Source of the DNA: CAYUYV01 sp964522525
Lineage (GTDB): Bacteria; Pseudomonadota; Alphaproteobacteria; JAJFIK01
DNA length: 64,000 nt
Direction of reading: 5' to 3'
NCBI GenBank assembly: GCA_964522525.1
Contig: CAZFWG010000008.1
Location: 1-64,000 of the forward strand
Shown: one piece after another, positions 9,321-18,410 of the stretch
How the letters are laid out: each line of letters opens with the position of its first letter
Position numbering within the stretch: position 1 is the stretch's first letter
The notes under the pieces: generated by a model
Told to the model about the DNA's origin: nothing
What the model saw: the letters and a program-made list of their open reading frames with translations, nothing else
Databases searched by the model: none
Program-made: the position numbers and the translations under genes

Positions 9321-11162
9321 ATGCCGCCCCAATGCCGCTCCGCCCTCGCCGCCCTGCTCGTCAGCCTCGCCGTTGCTCTGCCCGCCACGGCCGCCTCCTT
9401 CCGCGATCGTCCGCCAGAAGATGAAGTTGTCTATTTCGTCCTGCCCGACCGGTTTGAGAACGCGGACCCCGCCAATGACCAGGGAGGCTATGACGGTGAC
9501 CGGCTCGACCACGGGTTCGATCCGACTCACAAGGGCTTTTACAATGGCGGAGACCTCAAGGGCCTGACCGAGCGGCTTGACTACATCCGGGGCCTGGGCG
9601 CGACGGCCATCTGGCTCGGCCCCATCTACAAGAACAAGCCCGTTCAAGGGGGCGCGGGCAATGAGTCGGCCGGCTATCACGGTTATTGGATTACGGACTT
9701 TACGGCGGTTGATCCCCATTTCGGCACCAAGGAAAACCTGCGGGCTTTTGTCGACGGGGCCCATGCCCGGGGTATGAAGATCTATCTGGACATCATCACC
9801 AATCACACGGCGGACGTGATCGCCTATCGGGAATGCCATGACCCGGGTTTCGATCCGGGCCGCAAGGTGAGCGAAGAATGTCCCTATCGATCCAAGGCCG
9901 ACTATCCTTACACGACCCAAGGGGCCGCCGACGGCCCCCGGATCAATCCCGGCTTCCTGGGCGATGCGGCGGCGTTCCAGACGGTCGAAAACTTCGCCAA
10001 GCTGACCCGTTTCGACTATGCCTACACGCCCTTCGTTCCGGAAGCGGAGAAAGGGATCAAGAAGCCGGCCTGGCTGAACGATATCCGCTACTACCACAAT
10101 CGTGGCAATACTACGTTTGAAGGGGAAAACTCTCTTTATGGAGACTTTGTCGGCCTCGATGATCTGATGACCGAGGACCCGGCGGTCGTGCAAGGGTTCA
10201 TCGACATCTACAAATCCTGGATCACGGAGTTCAAGGTCGACGGCTTTCGCATTGATACCGCCCGCCATGTCAATCCGGAATTCTGGCGCGCCTTCAACCC
10301 CGCCATGATCGAGCATGCCCGATCCCTCGGCATTCCCAATTTCTATGTCTTCGGGGAAGTGTTTGATCCGAGCCCGTTGCGCCTCGCCCACGCCACCCGC
10401 GTGGACGGTTTCCCGACCGTGCTCGATTTCGCCTTTCAAAGCGCGCTGTCCGACGTGCTCGTGCGGGGCGCGCCGAGCCGGCGCTTTGAGGCCCTGTTCG
10501 TGGCCGATGATCTCTATGAAGGCGGTGCCGCGACGGCGCGCACCTTGCCGGTCTTTATCGGCAATCACGACATGGGTCGGTTCTCCGGCTTCCTGCGCGC
10601 CCAAAGCCCGGATATGTCCGACGACGTCCTGTTTTCAAAGGTGCGCCTTGCCCATGCGCTCATGTTCTTTGCCCGGGGCGTGCCCGTCATCTATTACGGC
10701 GACGAACAGGGCTTTGTCAGTGACGGCAATGACCAGGATGCCCGGGAGACCCTGTTCCCGAGCCAGGTCGACATCTATAACGACAATGACCTGATCGCGA
10801 CAACCGCGACCACGGCCGATGCCAATTTCGATACGGAACACCCGCTCTACCGGGCGATCGCCGGCATGGCGGCCGTCTACAAGGCCCACGAGCCCCTTCG
10901 GCGCGGCCGGCAGAAGGTGCGCCTGACGGAAAAAGAGGGCGGCCTGCTGGCCCTGTCCCGCCTCGATGATGAGACGGGGCGCGAATATCTCGTGGTCTTC
11001 AATACGGGCGACACGGACCGAAAGGCCCAGATCGAGGTCGGCCCCCGATCCTTGCGCTGGGAAAGCGTCCATGGCGGTTGCGCGGCGGAGGCCTCAGCCC
11101 CTACCAGCTATGCCGTTTCGGTCAAGGCCCTTGACTACGTCATCTGTCGGGCGATGCCGTGA
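9321..11162 (+). CDS. Exported GH13 alpha-amylase family glycosidase
   Basis: Encodes 613 residues from the ATG at 9321, which has AGAGGA 7 bases upstream; the ATG at 9306 has no ribosome site. A signal peptide (ALAALLVSLAVALPATAA) is followed by a GH13 barrel with all four conserved regions. These are DIITNHT, VDGFRIDTARHV (nucleophile Asp312), FVFGEVFD (acid/base Glu346) and FIGNHDMGR (Asp417). A C-terminal beta domain ends the protein. It should hydrolyse alpha-1,4-glucans or malto-oligosaccharides in the periplasm or outside. It is divergent from the TonB receptor and convergent with the LacI gene. No alpha-glucosidase is in the window, so final conversion to glucose must be encoded elsewhere. 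Confidence 0.92.
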   Translation: MPPQCRSALAALLVSLAVALPATAASFRDRPPEDEVVYFVLPDRFENADPANDQGGYDGDRLDHGFDPTHKGFYNGGDLKGLTERLDYIRGLGATAIWLGPIYKNKPVQGGAGNESAGYHGYWITDFTAVDPHFGTKENLRAFVDGAHARGMKIYLDIITNHTADVIAYRECHDPGFDPGRKVSEECPYRSKADYPYTTQGAADGPRINPGFLGDAAAFQTVENFAKLTRFDYAYTPFVPEAEKGIKKPAWLNDIRYYHNRGNTTFEGENSLYGDFVGLDDLMTEDPAVVQGFIDIYKSWITEFKVDGFRIDTARHVNPEFWRAFNPAMIEHARSLGIPNFYVFGEVFDPSPLRLAHATRVDGFPTVLDFAFQSALSDVLVRGAPSRRFEALFVADDLYEGGAATARTLPVFIGNHDMGRFSGFLRAQSPDMSDDVLFSKVRLAHALMFFARGVPVIYYGDEQGFVSDGNDQDARETLFPSQVDIYNDNDLIATTATTADANFDTEHPLYRAIAGMAAVYKAHEPLRRGRQKVRLTEKEGGLLALSRLDDETGREYLVVFNTGDTDRKAQIEVGPRSLRWESVHGGCAAEASAPTSYAVSVKALDYVICRAMP

Positions 11163-11198
11163 AGGCATGGCCCCGACGTCACACTGCGCCAAGGGCCG

Positions 11199-12212
11199 TC
11201 AGGCGCCGCAGGACTCCCGCACGATCAAATCCGTGGGCAGCCGTTCCGACGGCATGGCCTTGTCGGGCCCGGCGCTGAGCAGTTTCGAGACGAGAAGGCG
11301 CCCGGCCTTCTTCATGTCCTGGGCGACCGTCGTCAGGGACGGGCTGCTGTAGCGGGCGAGCATGATGTCGTCATAACCGACGACGGATACGTCATCGGGC
11401 ACGCGCATCCCCGCTCGGCGGATGGCGCGGATGGCCCCCACCGCAATGAGATCGCTCGCGGCGACAATGCCGTCGAAACCGACCCCGCCCACCATGAGCG
11501 CGTTGACGGCGGCTTCGGCGCTTTCCACTTCAAAATGGGTGGGCGACACGAGGGTCGGATCGGTCGGCAAGCCGGCCTCCTGCAGGGCCGACAGATATCC
11601 CTGGTAGCGCTGCATCGCTTCCGGCGCTTCCGTGGAGCCGAAAAAAGCGATCCGCTTACGCCCCAGCCGGATAAGATGGGACGTGGCCCGCTTGCCGCCG
11701 CGCAGATTGTCACTACCGACGGAACAATAGGTCTGGTCCGCGAGTTCCGCGCCCCAGACCACGAACCGGCGGGAGTTCTTGCCCAGCCGGTTGAAACGGT
11801 CGTGGAGCCAGCTCTGGCCAAGAAAGATCACGCCCTCGGCCTGGACCGAGGTCATCAGGAACTCGAGTTCCTCATCATCATTGGGCGAGATGTGAGAGAC
11901 GACGAAATCACAGCCCCCCTCCCGCGCCGCGTCACCCACGCCGCCGATCAGCTCCAGATAGAACGGATCGGAGATGCGCGCCTGACGGCCATGGGGCGTG
12001 GGCAGAACAAGGGCGATGGAGGCCGTGGAGCCGCTGAGCAGGGCGGGCATGTTCGAGCGGAAAGCATAATTGTGCTCCCGCGCCAGACGCCAGACCCGGC
12101 GCTTGGTTTCCTCACTGACCACCGGGCTGTCATTGAGGGCCCGTGACACGGTTGCGATGGAGACATCCGCAAGCTGCGCCAGATCTTCCAGCCGGACGTT
12201 TCGCTTCGCCAA
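11199..12212 (-). CDS. LacI-family transcriptional regulator of the maltodextrin locus
   Basis: Encodes 337 residues from TTG at 12212, which has AAAGGAG 7 bases upstream; a GTG at 12233 in frame lacks a site. The N-terminal LacI helix-turn-helix is clear (LEDLAQLADVSIATVSRALN), followed by a hinge and a periplasmic-binding-protein-like sensor domain. The sensor carries GFDGIVAASDLIAVGAIRAIR and VSVVGYDD signatures. It starts 48 bases after the MFS stop and is probably co-transcribed with it. By context it represses the TonB receptor, amylase and MFS genes until a maltose-type sugar binds. The inducer is inferred. Confidence 0.88.
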   Translation of the reverse strand: MAKRNVRLEDLAQLADVSIATVSRALNDSPVVSEETKRRVWRLAREHNYAFRSNMPALLSGSTASIALVLPTPHGRQARISDPFYLELIGGVGDAAREGGCDFVVSHISPNDDEELEFLMTSVQAEGVIFLGQSWLHDRFNRLGKNSRRFVVWGAELADQTYCSVGSDNLRGGKRATSHLIRLGRKRIAFFGSTEAPEAMQRYQGYLSALQEAGLPTDPTLVSPTHFEVESAEAAVNALMVGGVGFDGIVAASDLIAVGAIRAIRRAGMRVPDDVSVVGYDDIMLARYSSPSLTTVAQDMKKAGRLLVSKLLSAGPDKAMPSERLPTDLIVRESCGA

Positions 12213-12260
12213 CCTGTCGCTCCTTTCCTTCACTCAAGGGCCTGGGCAGAGGCCCGGGTC

Positions 12261-13820
12261 TCAATGGCCGGCGGGCATCGCCGCCGCCGCGCCCTGCCCC
12301 GGCACGTCGGAGACATCATCCACCATCAGCGTCGCCAGACCCGCCACGAACAGGCTCGCGCCGCCCAGCGCCAGGGCATAGATCGCCTGCCCATCGAAAA
12401 GTTCGCGCACGAACAGGCCAAGGATGCTGGCCGCCAGTAATTGGGGGATCACGATGAAGAAATTGAATATTCCCATATAGATGCCCATTTTCTGGGCCGG
12501 CAGCGCGCCAGACAGAATGGCATAGGGCATGGACAAAATAGAAGCCCAGGCAATGCCGACGCCGATCATGCTGGTCCACAACAGGGCGGGATTGCCGATC
12601 CAAATAAAGGAAAGCAGGCCCAGACCCCCAAAGCTCAGACAGACCAGATGCGCGATTTTGCGGCTGGTCCGGGCGGCGAGCACCGGAATGCCGAAGGCGG
12701 CAAGGGCCGCGAAGCCGTTATACACCGCAAAAAGCAGCCCCACCCAATTGGCCCCCTCATTGTAGACGGGTGAGGTGGGATCGCTCGTGCCGTAGTGATA
12801 GGCGGCGACGCCGGGCGTCGCGTAGATCCACATGGAGAAGAGGGCAAACCAGGAAAAGAACTGGACCACGGCGAGCTGACGCATGGTCTTGGGCATGACG
12901 AACAGATCGTCGATGATCTCGGAAAACGGATTATCGGTCTGGCCCCGTTGCTTCAGGAGACCGGCCGCGACCTGCATCAGGCCGAAGGCCACGCCGCAGG
13001 TGCTCAGGATGTAGAGCTCCTTCTCCAACGCGAATTGCGCGATCAGGATGGTGGCCACCCCGCCGAGGATCAGCCACATCCAGCCGTTCCAGATCATGGC
13101 GGGACCGTGGGGCGGCTGCCGCCCCTCGCCGTCGCTTTCGCTGTTCTGGCCAGCGCGCGCCGCCTTGGCGGCCTCCTCGAAAGCCGCGAGCTGTTCGGGG
13201 GTGTATTCCCGGGTCGTGAAGACGGTCCAAAGGACCGAGACCAACAAGAGGCTGGAGCCGATATAGAAGGCAAGCTGAAGGGATTGGGGCACCTCGCCCT
13301 CGGCCGCCGTGTTGGCCACGCTGAACCATTCCGTCAGGATCCAGGGCAAGGCCGAGGCCAAGACAGCGCCTGAACCAATGACGAAACTCTGCATGGCGAA
13401 GCCGGTCGTGCGTTGTTCATCGGGCAGCATGTCGCCGACAAAGGCCCGGAAGGGTTCCATGGTGATGTTCAGGGAGGCATCCATGATCCACAACATGCCC
13501 GCCGCGATCCACAAGGTCGGCGAATTGGGCATGACCACAAGCGCCAGCGTGGTCAGGATGGCGCCCACTAGGAAATAGGGCCGGCGCCGTCCGAGCCATC
13601 CGGCCCAGGTGCGGTCGCTCATATAGCCGATGATCGGCTGGACGAGCAGGCCCGTCAGCGGCGCGGCGATCCACAGAATGGCGACTTCGTCGACTTCGGC
13701 GCCGAGGGTCTGAAAGATCCGGCTCACATTGGCATTCTGCAGCCCGAAGCCGACCTGGACCCCGAAAAAGCCGAAACTCATGTTCCAGATCTGCAAAAAA
13801 CTGAGCCTGGGCCGCTGCAT
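12261..13820 (-). CDS. MFS sugar transporter, probable maltose carrier
   Basis: Encodes 519 residues. The ATG at 13820 has GGGAGGG 5 bases upstream, so the 15 extra residues of the longer frame are unlikely. About 12 membrane segments are present, with the GPH/sucrose-porter-like opening LSFLQIWNMSFGFFGVQ and the loop GYMSDRTWAGWLGRRRPY. These features match the Caulobacter-type maltose transporter group (MalY-like). It would bring amylase products across the inner membrane. It is the first gene of an MFS-LacI operon, and together with the TonB receptor and amylase completes an uptake route. Confidence 0.85.
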   Translation of the reverse strand: MQRPRLSFLQIWNMSFGFFGVQVGFGLQNANVSRIFQTLGAEVDEVAILWIAAPLTGLLVQPIIGYMSDRTWAGWLGRRRPYFLVGAILTTLALVVMPNSPTLWIAAGMLWIMDASLNITMEPFRAFVGDMLPDEQRTTGFAMQSFVIGSGAVLASALPWILTEWFSVANTAAEGEVPQSLQLAFYIGSSLLLVSVLWTVFTTREYTPEQLAAFEEAAKAARAGQNSESDGEGRQPPHGPAMIWNGWMWLILGGVATILIAQFALEKELYILSTCGVAFGLMQVAAGLLKQRGQTDNPFSEIIDDLFVMPKTMRQLAVVQFFSWFALFSMWIYATPGVAAYHYGTSDPTSPVYNEGANWVGLLFAVYNGFAALAAFGIPVLAARTSRKIAHLVCLSFGGLGLLSFIWIGNPALLWTSMIGVGIAWASILSMPYAILSGALPAQKMGIYMGIFNFFIVIPQLLAASILGLFVRELFDGQAIYALALGGASLFVAGLATLMVDDVSDVPGQGAAAAMPAGH

Positions 13821-13983
13821 GATGTCCCTCCCCGTGATGCCACGCTTTGATGTAATTTTTTGCAAGCTTCCCCTGTCTCAGGGCAAATGTCGAGGTCTGG
13901 CCGCTCGCAAGCGCGCCGTTTCAATGGATTGACAGCCTCAAGCTCCAGCGAAAATTCTTGTAAGTCACCTGTGGAGAGCCCCG
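13821..13983. promoter_or_regulatory. Promoter region of the MFS-LacI operon
   Basis: This spacer separates the MFS gene from the divergent acetyltransferase. Two GCAAGC cores occur on the plus strand: TTGCAAGCTT (13860-13869) and TCGCAAGCGC (13905-13914). The second lies in a CGCT-CGCA-AGCG hairpin (13902-13913). They may be LacI-family half-sites, but the same core was not found upstream of the TonB receptor. Confidence 0.25.
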
Positions 13984-14454
13984 TTGAGCACGCCCCCATT
14001 CACCTTTGATATCGTGACGGTTGAGACCTCCGAAGATGTCGCCGCGGCGCGTCGGCTCATCCTCGACTATTCGACTTGGCTGGACGTGGATCTCTGCTTC
14101 CAGGGTTTTGAGGCGGAGATGGCCGCCTTCCCGGCCGGGTACGACGTGGTTTTACTGGCCAAGGTCGCGGGCGCCCCGGCGGGCACCGTGGGGCTGCGCC
14201 GTTTCGAGGCCAATACGTGCGAGATGAAACGGCTTTACGTTCCAGAAGCCTTCCAGGGAATGGGGATCGGGCGAGCGCTCAGTGAGCAGATCATTGAGGC
14301 TGCTCGCGCCCGGAACTACCGGGCCATGCGCCTCGATACGCTGACCCGCCTGACCGCCGCCATGACCCTTTATCGCCGGTTGGGTTTCAGGGAGATCCCG
14401 GCCTATTACGACAACCCGATGGACGAGGTGGTGTATTGGGAGAAGGAGCTTTAG
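13984..14454 (+). CDS. GNAT-family N-acetyltransferase
   Basis: Encodes 156 residues. The start is TTG (13984) with GGAGAG about 7 bases upstream. The acetyl-CoA binding motif A is visible (EMKRLYVPEAFQGMGIGRALSEQIIEAAR), followed by the MRLDTL and LYRRLGF motifs typical of GNAT enzymes. The substrate cannot be inferred. It stops 4 bases before the end of the convergent 3-hydroxyisobutyryl-CoA hydrolase gene. Confidence 0.85.
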   Translation: MSTPPFTFDIVTVETSEDVAAARRLILDYSTWLDVDLCFQGFEAEMAAFPAGYDVVLLAKVAGAPAGTVGLRRFEANTCEMKRLYVPEAFQGMGIGRALSEQIIEAARARNYRAMRLDTLTRLTAAMTLYRRLGFREIPAYYDNPMDEVVYWEKEL

Positions 14455-14458
14455 GGGC

Positions 14459-15520
14459 TCACCCCGCTTTCGGCACCCATTCCTCAGCCCCCAGATCGGC
14501 GAAATAGCGGTTGACCGTCTCGGTCGAGACCCCTTCCATCGTGTCCGGGTGCCAGTTTGGCGCGTTGTCCTTGTCGATGATCACGGCACGCACGCCCTCA
14601 AAGAAGTCATGGCCGTCCATAATGCGGCTGACCAGGCGATATTCCATGGCAAGACCCTGGGCCATGGAGAGATGACGTCCTTCCCGCAGCTGGCGGAAGG
14701 TAAGCTTCATTGACGTCGGCGATTTGGTCTTCATGATCTCAAGCTGTTGGGCGGCCCAGTCGTCGCCATCTGCCTCAAGCGCCGCCATAATGGCCTCGAC
14801 GCTGTCGCCCGCGAACAAACGATCGATCCGGTCGCGATGGGCTTCGAGGGGTGCCGGGAACGGATCCCCGCGATGGGCGGAGATCAGCCGCAGGATCGGC
14901 GCCTTGGAGGTGGAGGTGAGTTCCGCACTCTGCAAATCCTGGATCAGGGCGGGGACCTTGTCATTGGGCACATAGTGGGTCCCGACCCCCGCATAAAGAC
15001 AATCGGCGGCTTTCAGCCGATAGCCCGTCAGCGCCATGAACATGCCGATTTCGCCCGGCAGGCGGGACAGGAAATAACTGCCCCCCACATCGGGGATGAG
15101 GCCGATGCCGGTTTCGGGCATGGCCACGACCGTCCGGTCCGTCGCCACCCGGATGGATCCATGGACGGACACACCGCAGCCACCGCCCATGGTGATCCCA
15201 TCCATGATCGCCACGTAGGGTTTGGGAAATTCATGGACCGCCAGATTGGCCTGATATTCCGTGGCGAAGAACGTCCGGGCGTAGGGTGTGCCCGCCTTGC
15301 CCGAATCATACAGGGCGCGGATATCACCGCCGGCACAAAAGCCCTTCTCCCCCTCACCCAGGATCATCACCGCAAGGACCTTCGGATCCTCCGCCCATTC
15401 CCGCAGGCGCGGCCCCAGCACCTCGACCATGGGCAGGGTCAGGGAGTTGAGGGCTTTGGGGCGGTTGAAGCGAATGACGCCGAGGGCGCCATGATGTTCG
15501 AACAGGATTTCATCCGTCAT
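14459..15520 (-). CDS. 3-hydroxyisobutyryl-CoA hydrolase
   Basis: Encodes 353 residues from the ATG at 15520. It is a crotonase-fold protein (ILFEHHGALGVIRFNRPKALNSL) with the oxyanion-hole segment FCAGGDIRALY. MPETGIGLIPDVGGSYFLSRLPG carries the Glu and Asp typical of hydrolases rather than hydratases. Length (about 350) matches HIBCH-type hydrolases and exceeds ordinary enoyl-CoA hydratases. It hydrolyses 3-hydroxyisobutyryl-CoA in valine degradation. It starts 13 bases after the stop of the acyl-CoA dehydrogenase gene, an operon arrangement common for isobutyryl-CoA dehydrogenase, and 3-hydroxyisobutyrate dehydrogenase lies 6 kb away. Confidence 0.88.
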   Translation of the reverse strand: MTDEILFEHHGALGVIRFNRPKALNSLTLPMVEVLGPRLREWAEDPKVLAVMILGEGEKGFCAGGDIRALYDSGKAGTPYARTFFATEYQANLAVHEFPKPYVAIMDGITMGGGCGVSVHGSIRVATDRTVVAMPETGIGLIPDVGGSYFLSRLPGEIGMFMALTGYRLKAADCLYAGVGTHYVPNDKVPALIQDLQSAELTSTSKAPILRLISAHRGDPFPAPLEAHRDRIDRLFAGDSVEAIMAALEADGDDWAAQQLEIMKTKSPTSMKLTFRQLREGRHLSMAQGLAMEYRLVSRIMDGHDFFEGVRAVIIDKDNAPNWHPDTMEGVSTETVNRYFADLGAEEWVPKAG

Positions 15521-15533
15521 GATCGCCCCCGCA

Positions 15534-16673
15534 TTATTGACGGAACAGGTCGCGGGCAATGATCACCCGCATGATCTCGTTGGTTCCTTCCAGGATCTGA
15601 TGCACACGGAGATCGCGCACCCAGCGCTCGAAGGGATAATCCTCCGTATAGCCATAACCGCCATGGATCTGGAGGGCATCATTCACCACCTTGAAGCCGA
15701 TATCCGTGGCCATGCGCTTGGCCATGGCGCATTGCATGGTGGTATTGGGCAGGCGGTGGTCAAGGGCATGGGCCGCCCGATAGATCATCAGCCGCGCCGC
15801 GTCGAATTCCGTCGCCATATCGGCGATCTTGAATTGCAGGCCCTGGAAGCCCGAAAGGGGGCGGCCGAACTGCTGGCGCTCCTTCATGTAATCCCGGGAC
15901 AGATCGATGGCCGCGCCCGCCGGCCCGAGGGAACAGGCCCCGATATTGATCCGCCCGCCATCAAGGCCCTGCATGGCGATCTTGAAGCCGTCCCCTTCCG
16001 CCCCCAGACGGTTGGCCACCGGCACGCGGCAATTCTCGAAAATCACTTGGCCCGTCGGCTGGGAACGCCAGCCCATTTTCTGCTCCATCTTGCCGAAGCT
16101 GAGGCCGGGACTGTCCTTGGGGATGACGAGACACGAAATGCCCTCGGGCCCCGCGCCGCCCGTGCGCACCATGCAGACATAGAGGTCCGAGGTACCGGCG
16201 CCGGAGATGAACTGCTTGGAGCCGTTCAACACATAGTCGTCGCCGTCCTGCTCCGCCTTGGCGCGCAAGGAGGCGGCATCCGACCCGGAGCCCGGCTCGG
16301 TCAGGCAGTAGCTCGCGATGAACTCCATGGTGGTCAGGCGCGGCAGGAAGGTCTGGCGCTGGGTCTCATTGCCGAAGCGGTCGATCATCCAGGACGCCAT
16401 GTTGTGGATGGAAAGGAACGCCGCCGTCGAGACGCAGCCCGCCGACAGGGCCTCGAAAATCAAGGCCGCGTCGAGCCGCCCGAGGCCCGAGCCGCCCACA
16501 TCGTCGCGCACATAGATGCCCGCGAAACCCAGCTTGGCGGCCTCCCGCATGGCGTCGACGGCGAAGATCTCCTGCCGGTCCCAACGGGCGGCATGGGGGG
16601 CCAACTGGTCGGCCGCGAAATCCCGCGCCGTCTTCTGGAATGCCTGCTGCTCCTCGCTCAGCTCGAAATCCAT
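15534..16673 (-). CDS. Isobutyryl-CoA-type acyl-CoA dehydrogenase
   Basis: Encodes 379 residues from the ATG at 16673, which is preceded by GAGGAAGAGG. It has the acyl-CoA dehydrogenase N-terminal helices, the FAD-contact signature YCLTEPGSGSDAASL and the C-terminal signature QIHGGYGYTEDYPFERWVRD. The catalytic Glu sits in ILEGTNEIMR. Coupling to the downstream 3-hydroxyisobutyryl-CoA hydrolase indicates the valine branch: isobutyryl-CoA to methacrylyl-CoA, passing electrons to ETF. The other branched-chain steps (BCKDH, methacrylyl-CoA hydratase, mmsA) are not in the window. Confidence 0.88.
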   Translation of the reverse strand: MDFELSEEQQAFQKTARDFAADQLAPHAARWDRQEIFAVDAMREAAKLGFAGIYVRDDVGGSGLGRLDAALIFEALSAGCVSTAAFLSIHNMASWMIDRFGNETQRQTFLPRLTTMEFIASYCLTEPGSGSDAASLRAKAEQDGDDYVLNGSKQFISGAGTSDLYVCMVRTGGAGPEGISCLVIPKDSPGLSFGKMEQKMGWRSQPTGQVIFENCRVPVANRLGAEGDGFKIAMQGLDGGRINIGACSLGPAGAAIDLSRDYMKERQQFGRPLSGFQGLQFKIADMATEFDAARLMIYRAAHALDHRLPNTTMQCAMAKRMATDIGFKVVNDALQIHGGYGYTEDYPFERWVRDLRVHQILEGTNEIMRVIIARDLFRQ

Positions 16674-16802
16674 CGGCCTCTTCCTCGTGTTTTGTGTCAC
16701 ATTCAATCCTGGTTTATCCGAAACTTAGGCGCGGCGTGCAATGGCGCCCGCACGAGGCCCAAGCACGCACCGGCTGGCCTTGGCCGGACCTCTCCCTCGA
16801 TC

Positions 16803-17357
16803 ATGGCGGACCTTATGACCTCTCCCACCCTGCCCCATGGCTTTGCCTTGAGCGTGGCGCAAAAAGCCGATTGCACCTTGCTGCCCGTGGTGGAGCGCGC
16901 GGCCGCGGAGCTGTTCCGGGGCACGGGCCTCATTGATCTCTCGGATGTGGTGGGGGCCCATTCCGTGGCAACGCTCGAAAAGGCCGCCGAGGCCGGCCTG
17001 CTCTTTGTTGTCACGGGGCCGACTGGTGCGGCCGGCTTTGCCCTGACCGATCTTCACCCGGACGCGCTTTATCTGGCGGAATTGTCCGTCCATCCGGCCC
17101 ATGGTCGCAAGGGGCTCGGCCGGGCCCTGGTTGCCCGTGTGTGCCATGAGGCGAGGATCCGGGGGCTGGCCAAGGTCACCCTGTCGACCTTTCGCGAGAT
17201 CCCGTGGAACCGGCCCTTCTATGAGCGCCTGGGGTTCCGGGTCCTTGACGAGGCGGACCATGCCCCCTGGCACCACCAGATCAGGGCCGACGAGGCACGA
17301 AGCATGGACATCCGGCGCCGGTGTCTTATGGTGTGGACGGACAACAATGAGGGATAA
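16803..17357 (+). CDS. GNAT-family N-acetyltransferase
   Basis: Encodes 184 residues from the ATG at 16803; the ATG at 16815 is an alternative and neither has a strong ribosome site. A much longer open frame upstream is antisense to the acyl-CoA dehydrogenase and is rejected. The GNAT motif is ALYLAELSVHPAHGRKGLGRALVARVCHEAR, followed by VTLSTFREIPWNRPFYERLGF. The substrate is unknown. Its last codons contain GAGGGA, which serves as the ribosome site of hemB 5 bases downstream, so the two are likely translationally coupled. Confidence 0.85.
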   Translation: MADLMTSPTLPHGFALSVAQKADCTLLPVVERAAAELFRGTGLIDLSDVVGAHSVATLEKAAEAGLLFVVTGPTGAAGFALTDLHPDALYLAELSVHPAHGRKGLGRALVARVCHEARIRGLAKVTLSTFREIPWNRPFYERLGFRVLDEADHAPWHHQIRADEARSMDIRRRCLMVWTDNNEG

Positions 17358-17362
17358 GACCA

Positions 17363-18379
17363 ATGACCGAAGACACGCCCCGCACCGTCCTGGATGGCTC
17401 CTTCCCCGCGACGCGCCTGCGCCGGACGCGGGCCCATCCCTGGTCGCGGGCCCTGGTGCGCGAAACGACCCTGACCGTCGATGATCTGATCTGGCCGCTG
17501 TTCCTGGTCGAGGGCAAGGGCGTGTCGGAGCCCGTGCCCTCCATGCCGGGCGTTACCCGGCTCAGCGTCGACAAGGCGGTGGCGGCGGCCCGGGAGGCGG
17601 CGGAGCTCGGCATTCCGGTTCTGGCCATTTTTCCCTATACCGATAAAGGCAAGCGCAGCGAAGACGGGCGCGAGGCGGTCAACCCGAACAATCTCGTCTG
17701 CCGGGCGACACGGGCGATCCGCGACGCGGTGCCCCAGATCGGCGTGTTGTGCGACGTGGCCCTTGATCCCTACACGTCCCATGGCCATGACGGCCTTCTG
17801 GACGAGGACGGCCGGATCCTGAACGATGCCACGGTGGAAATCCTGGTGGCCCAGTCCCTCGTCCAGGTCGAGGCGGGCTGCACGGTGATCGCCCCGTCGG
17901 ACATGATGGACGGGCGGATCGGCGCCATCCGCGGGGCCCTTGAGGCGGAGGGGCATACGGATGTTCTAATCATGTCCTATGCCGCGAAGTATGCCTCAGC
18001 CTTTTACGGACCGTTCCGGGATGCCATCGGCTCCTCCGGCGTGTTGAAAGGCGACAAGCGGACCTATCAGATGGACTCGGCCAACAGCGAGGAGGCCTTG
18101 CGCGAAGTCGCCCTCGACATCGAGGAAGGCGCCGACATGGTCATGGTCAAGCCGGGCCTGCCCTATCTCGATATTGTCCGCCGGGTGAAGGAAACCTTCG
18201 CCCTGCCCACCTTTGCCTATCAAGTCTCCGGCGAATACGCCATGATCGAGGCGGCGGCCAAGAATGGCTGGCTCGACCGGGACAAGGTGATGGTCGAAAG
18301 CCTCCAATGCTTCAAGCGGGCGGGCGCGGACGGTGTGTTGACCTATTTCGCCAAGGACGTGGCGAAGGCGCTTGCGTGA
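17363..18379 (+). CDS. hemB: Porphobilinogen synthase (delta-aminolevulinic acid dehydratase)
   Basis: Encodes 338 residues, the usual length. It condenses two 5-aminolevulinate molecules to porphobilinogen in haem synthesis, in the cytoplasm. Schiff-base lysines are visible as Lys209 (MSYAAKYASAFYGPFRD) and Lys263 (MVKPGLPYLD). The metal-site region DVALDPYTSHGHDG lacks the cysteine cluster of zinc-dependent enzymes, as expected of the magnesium-responsive alphaproteobacterial type. In many Alphaproteobacteria hemB lies close to bpt and parC; here both are on the same side about 17-22 kb away. Confidence 0.97.
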   Translation: MTEDTPRTVLDGSFPATRLRRTRAHPWSRALVRETTLTVDDLIWPLFLVEGKGVSEPVPSMPGVTRLSVDKAVAAAREAAELGIPVLAIFPYTDKGKRSEDGREAVNPNNLVCRATRAIRDAVPQIGVLCDVALDPYTSHGHDGLLDEDGRILNDATVEILVAQSLVQVEAGCTVIAPSDMMDGRIGAIRGALEAEGHTDVLIMSYAAKYASAFYGPFRDAIGSSGVLKGDKRTYQMDSANSEEALREVALDIEEGADMVMVKPGLPYLDIVRRVKETFALPTFAYQVSGEYAMIEAAAKNGWLDRDKVMVESLQCFKRAGADGVLTYFAKDVAKALA

Positions 18380-18410
18380 GTGATACATATGTCGGCGCAG
18401 CGAGGCACCT

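Noticed and set aside
15519..16802. Long leader of the second GNAT gene
   Set aside because: Antisense to the isobutyryl-CoA dehydrogenase; the GNAT core begins near 16803.
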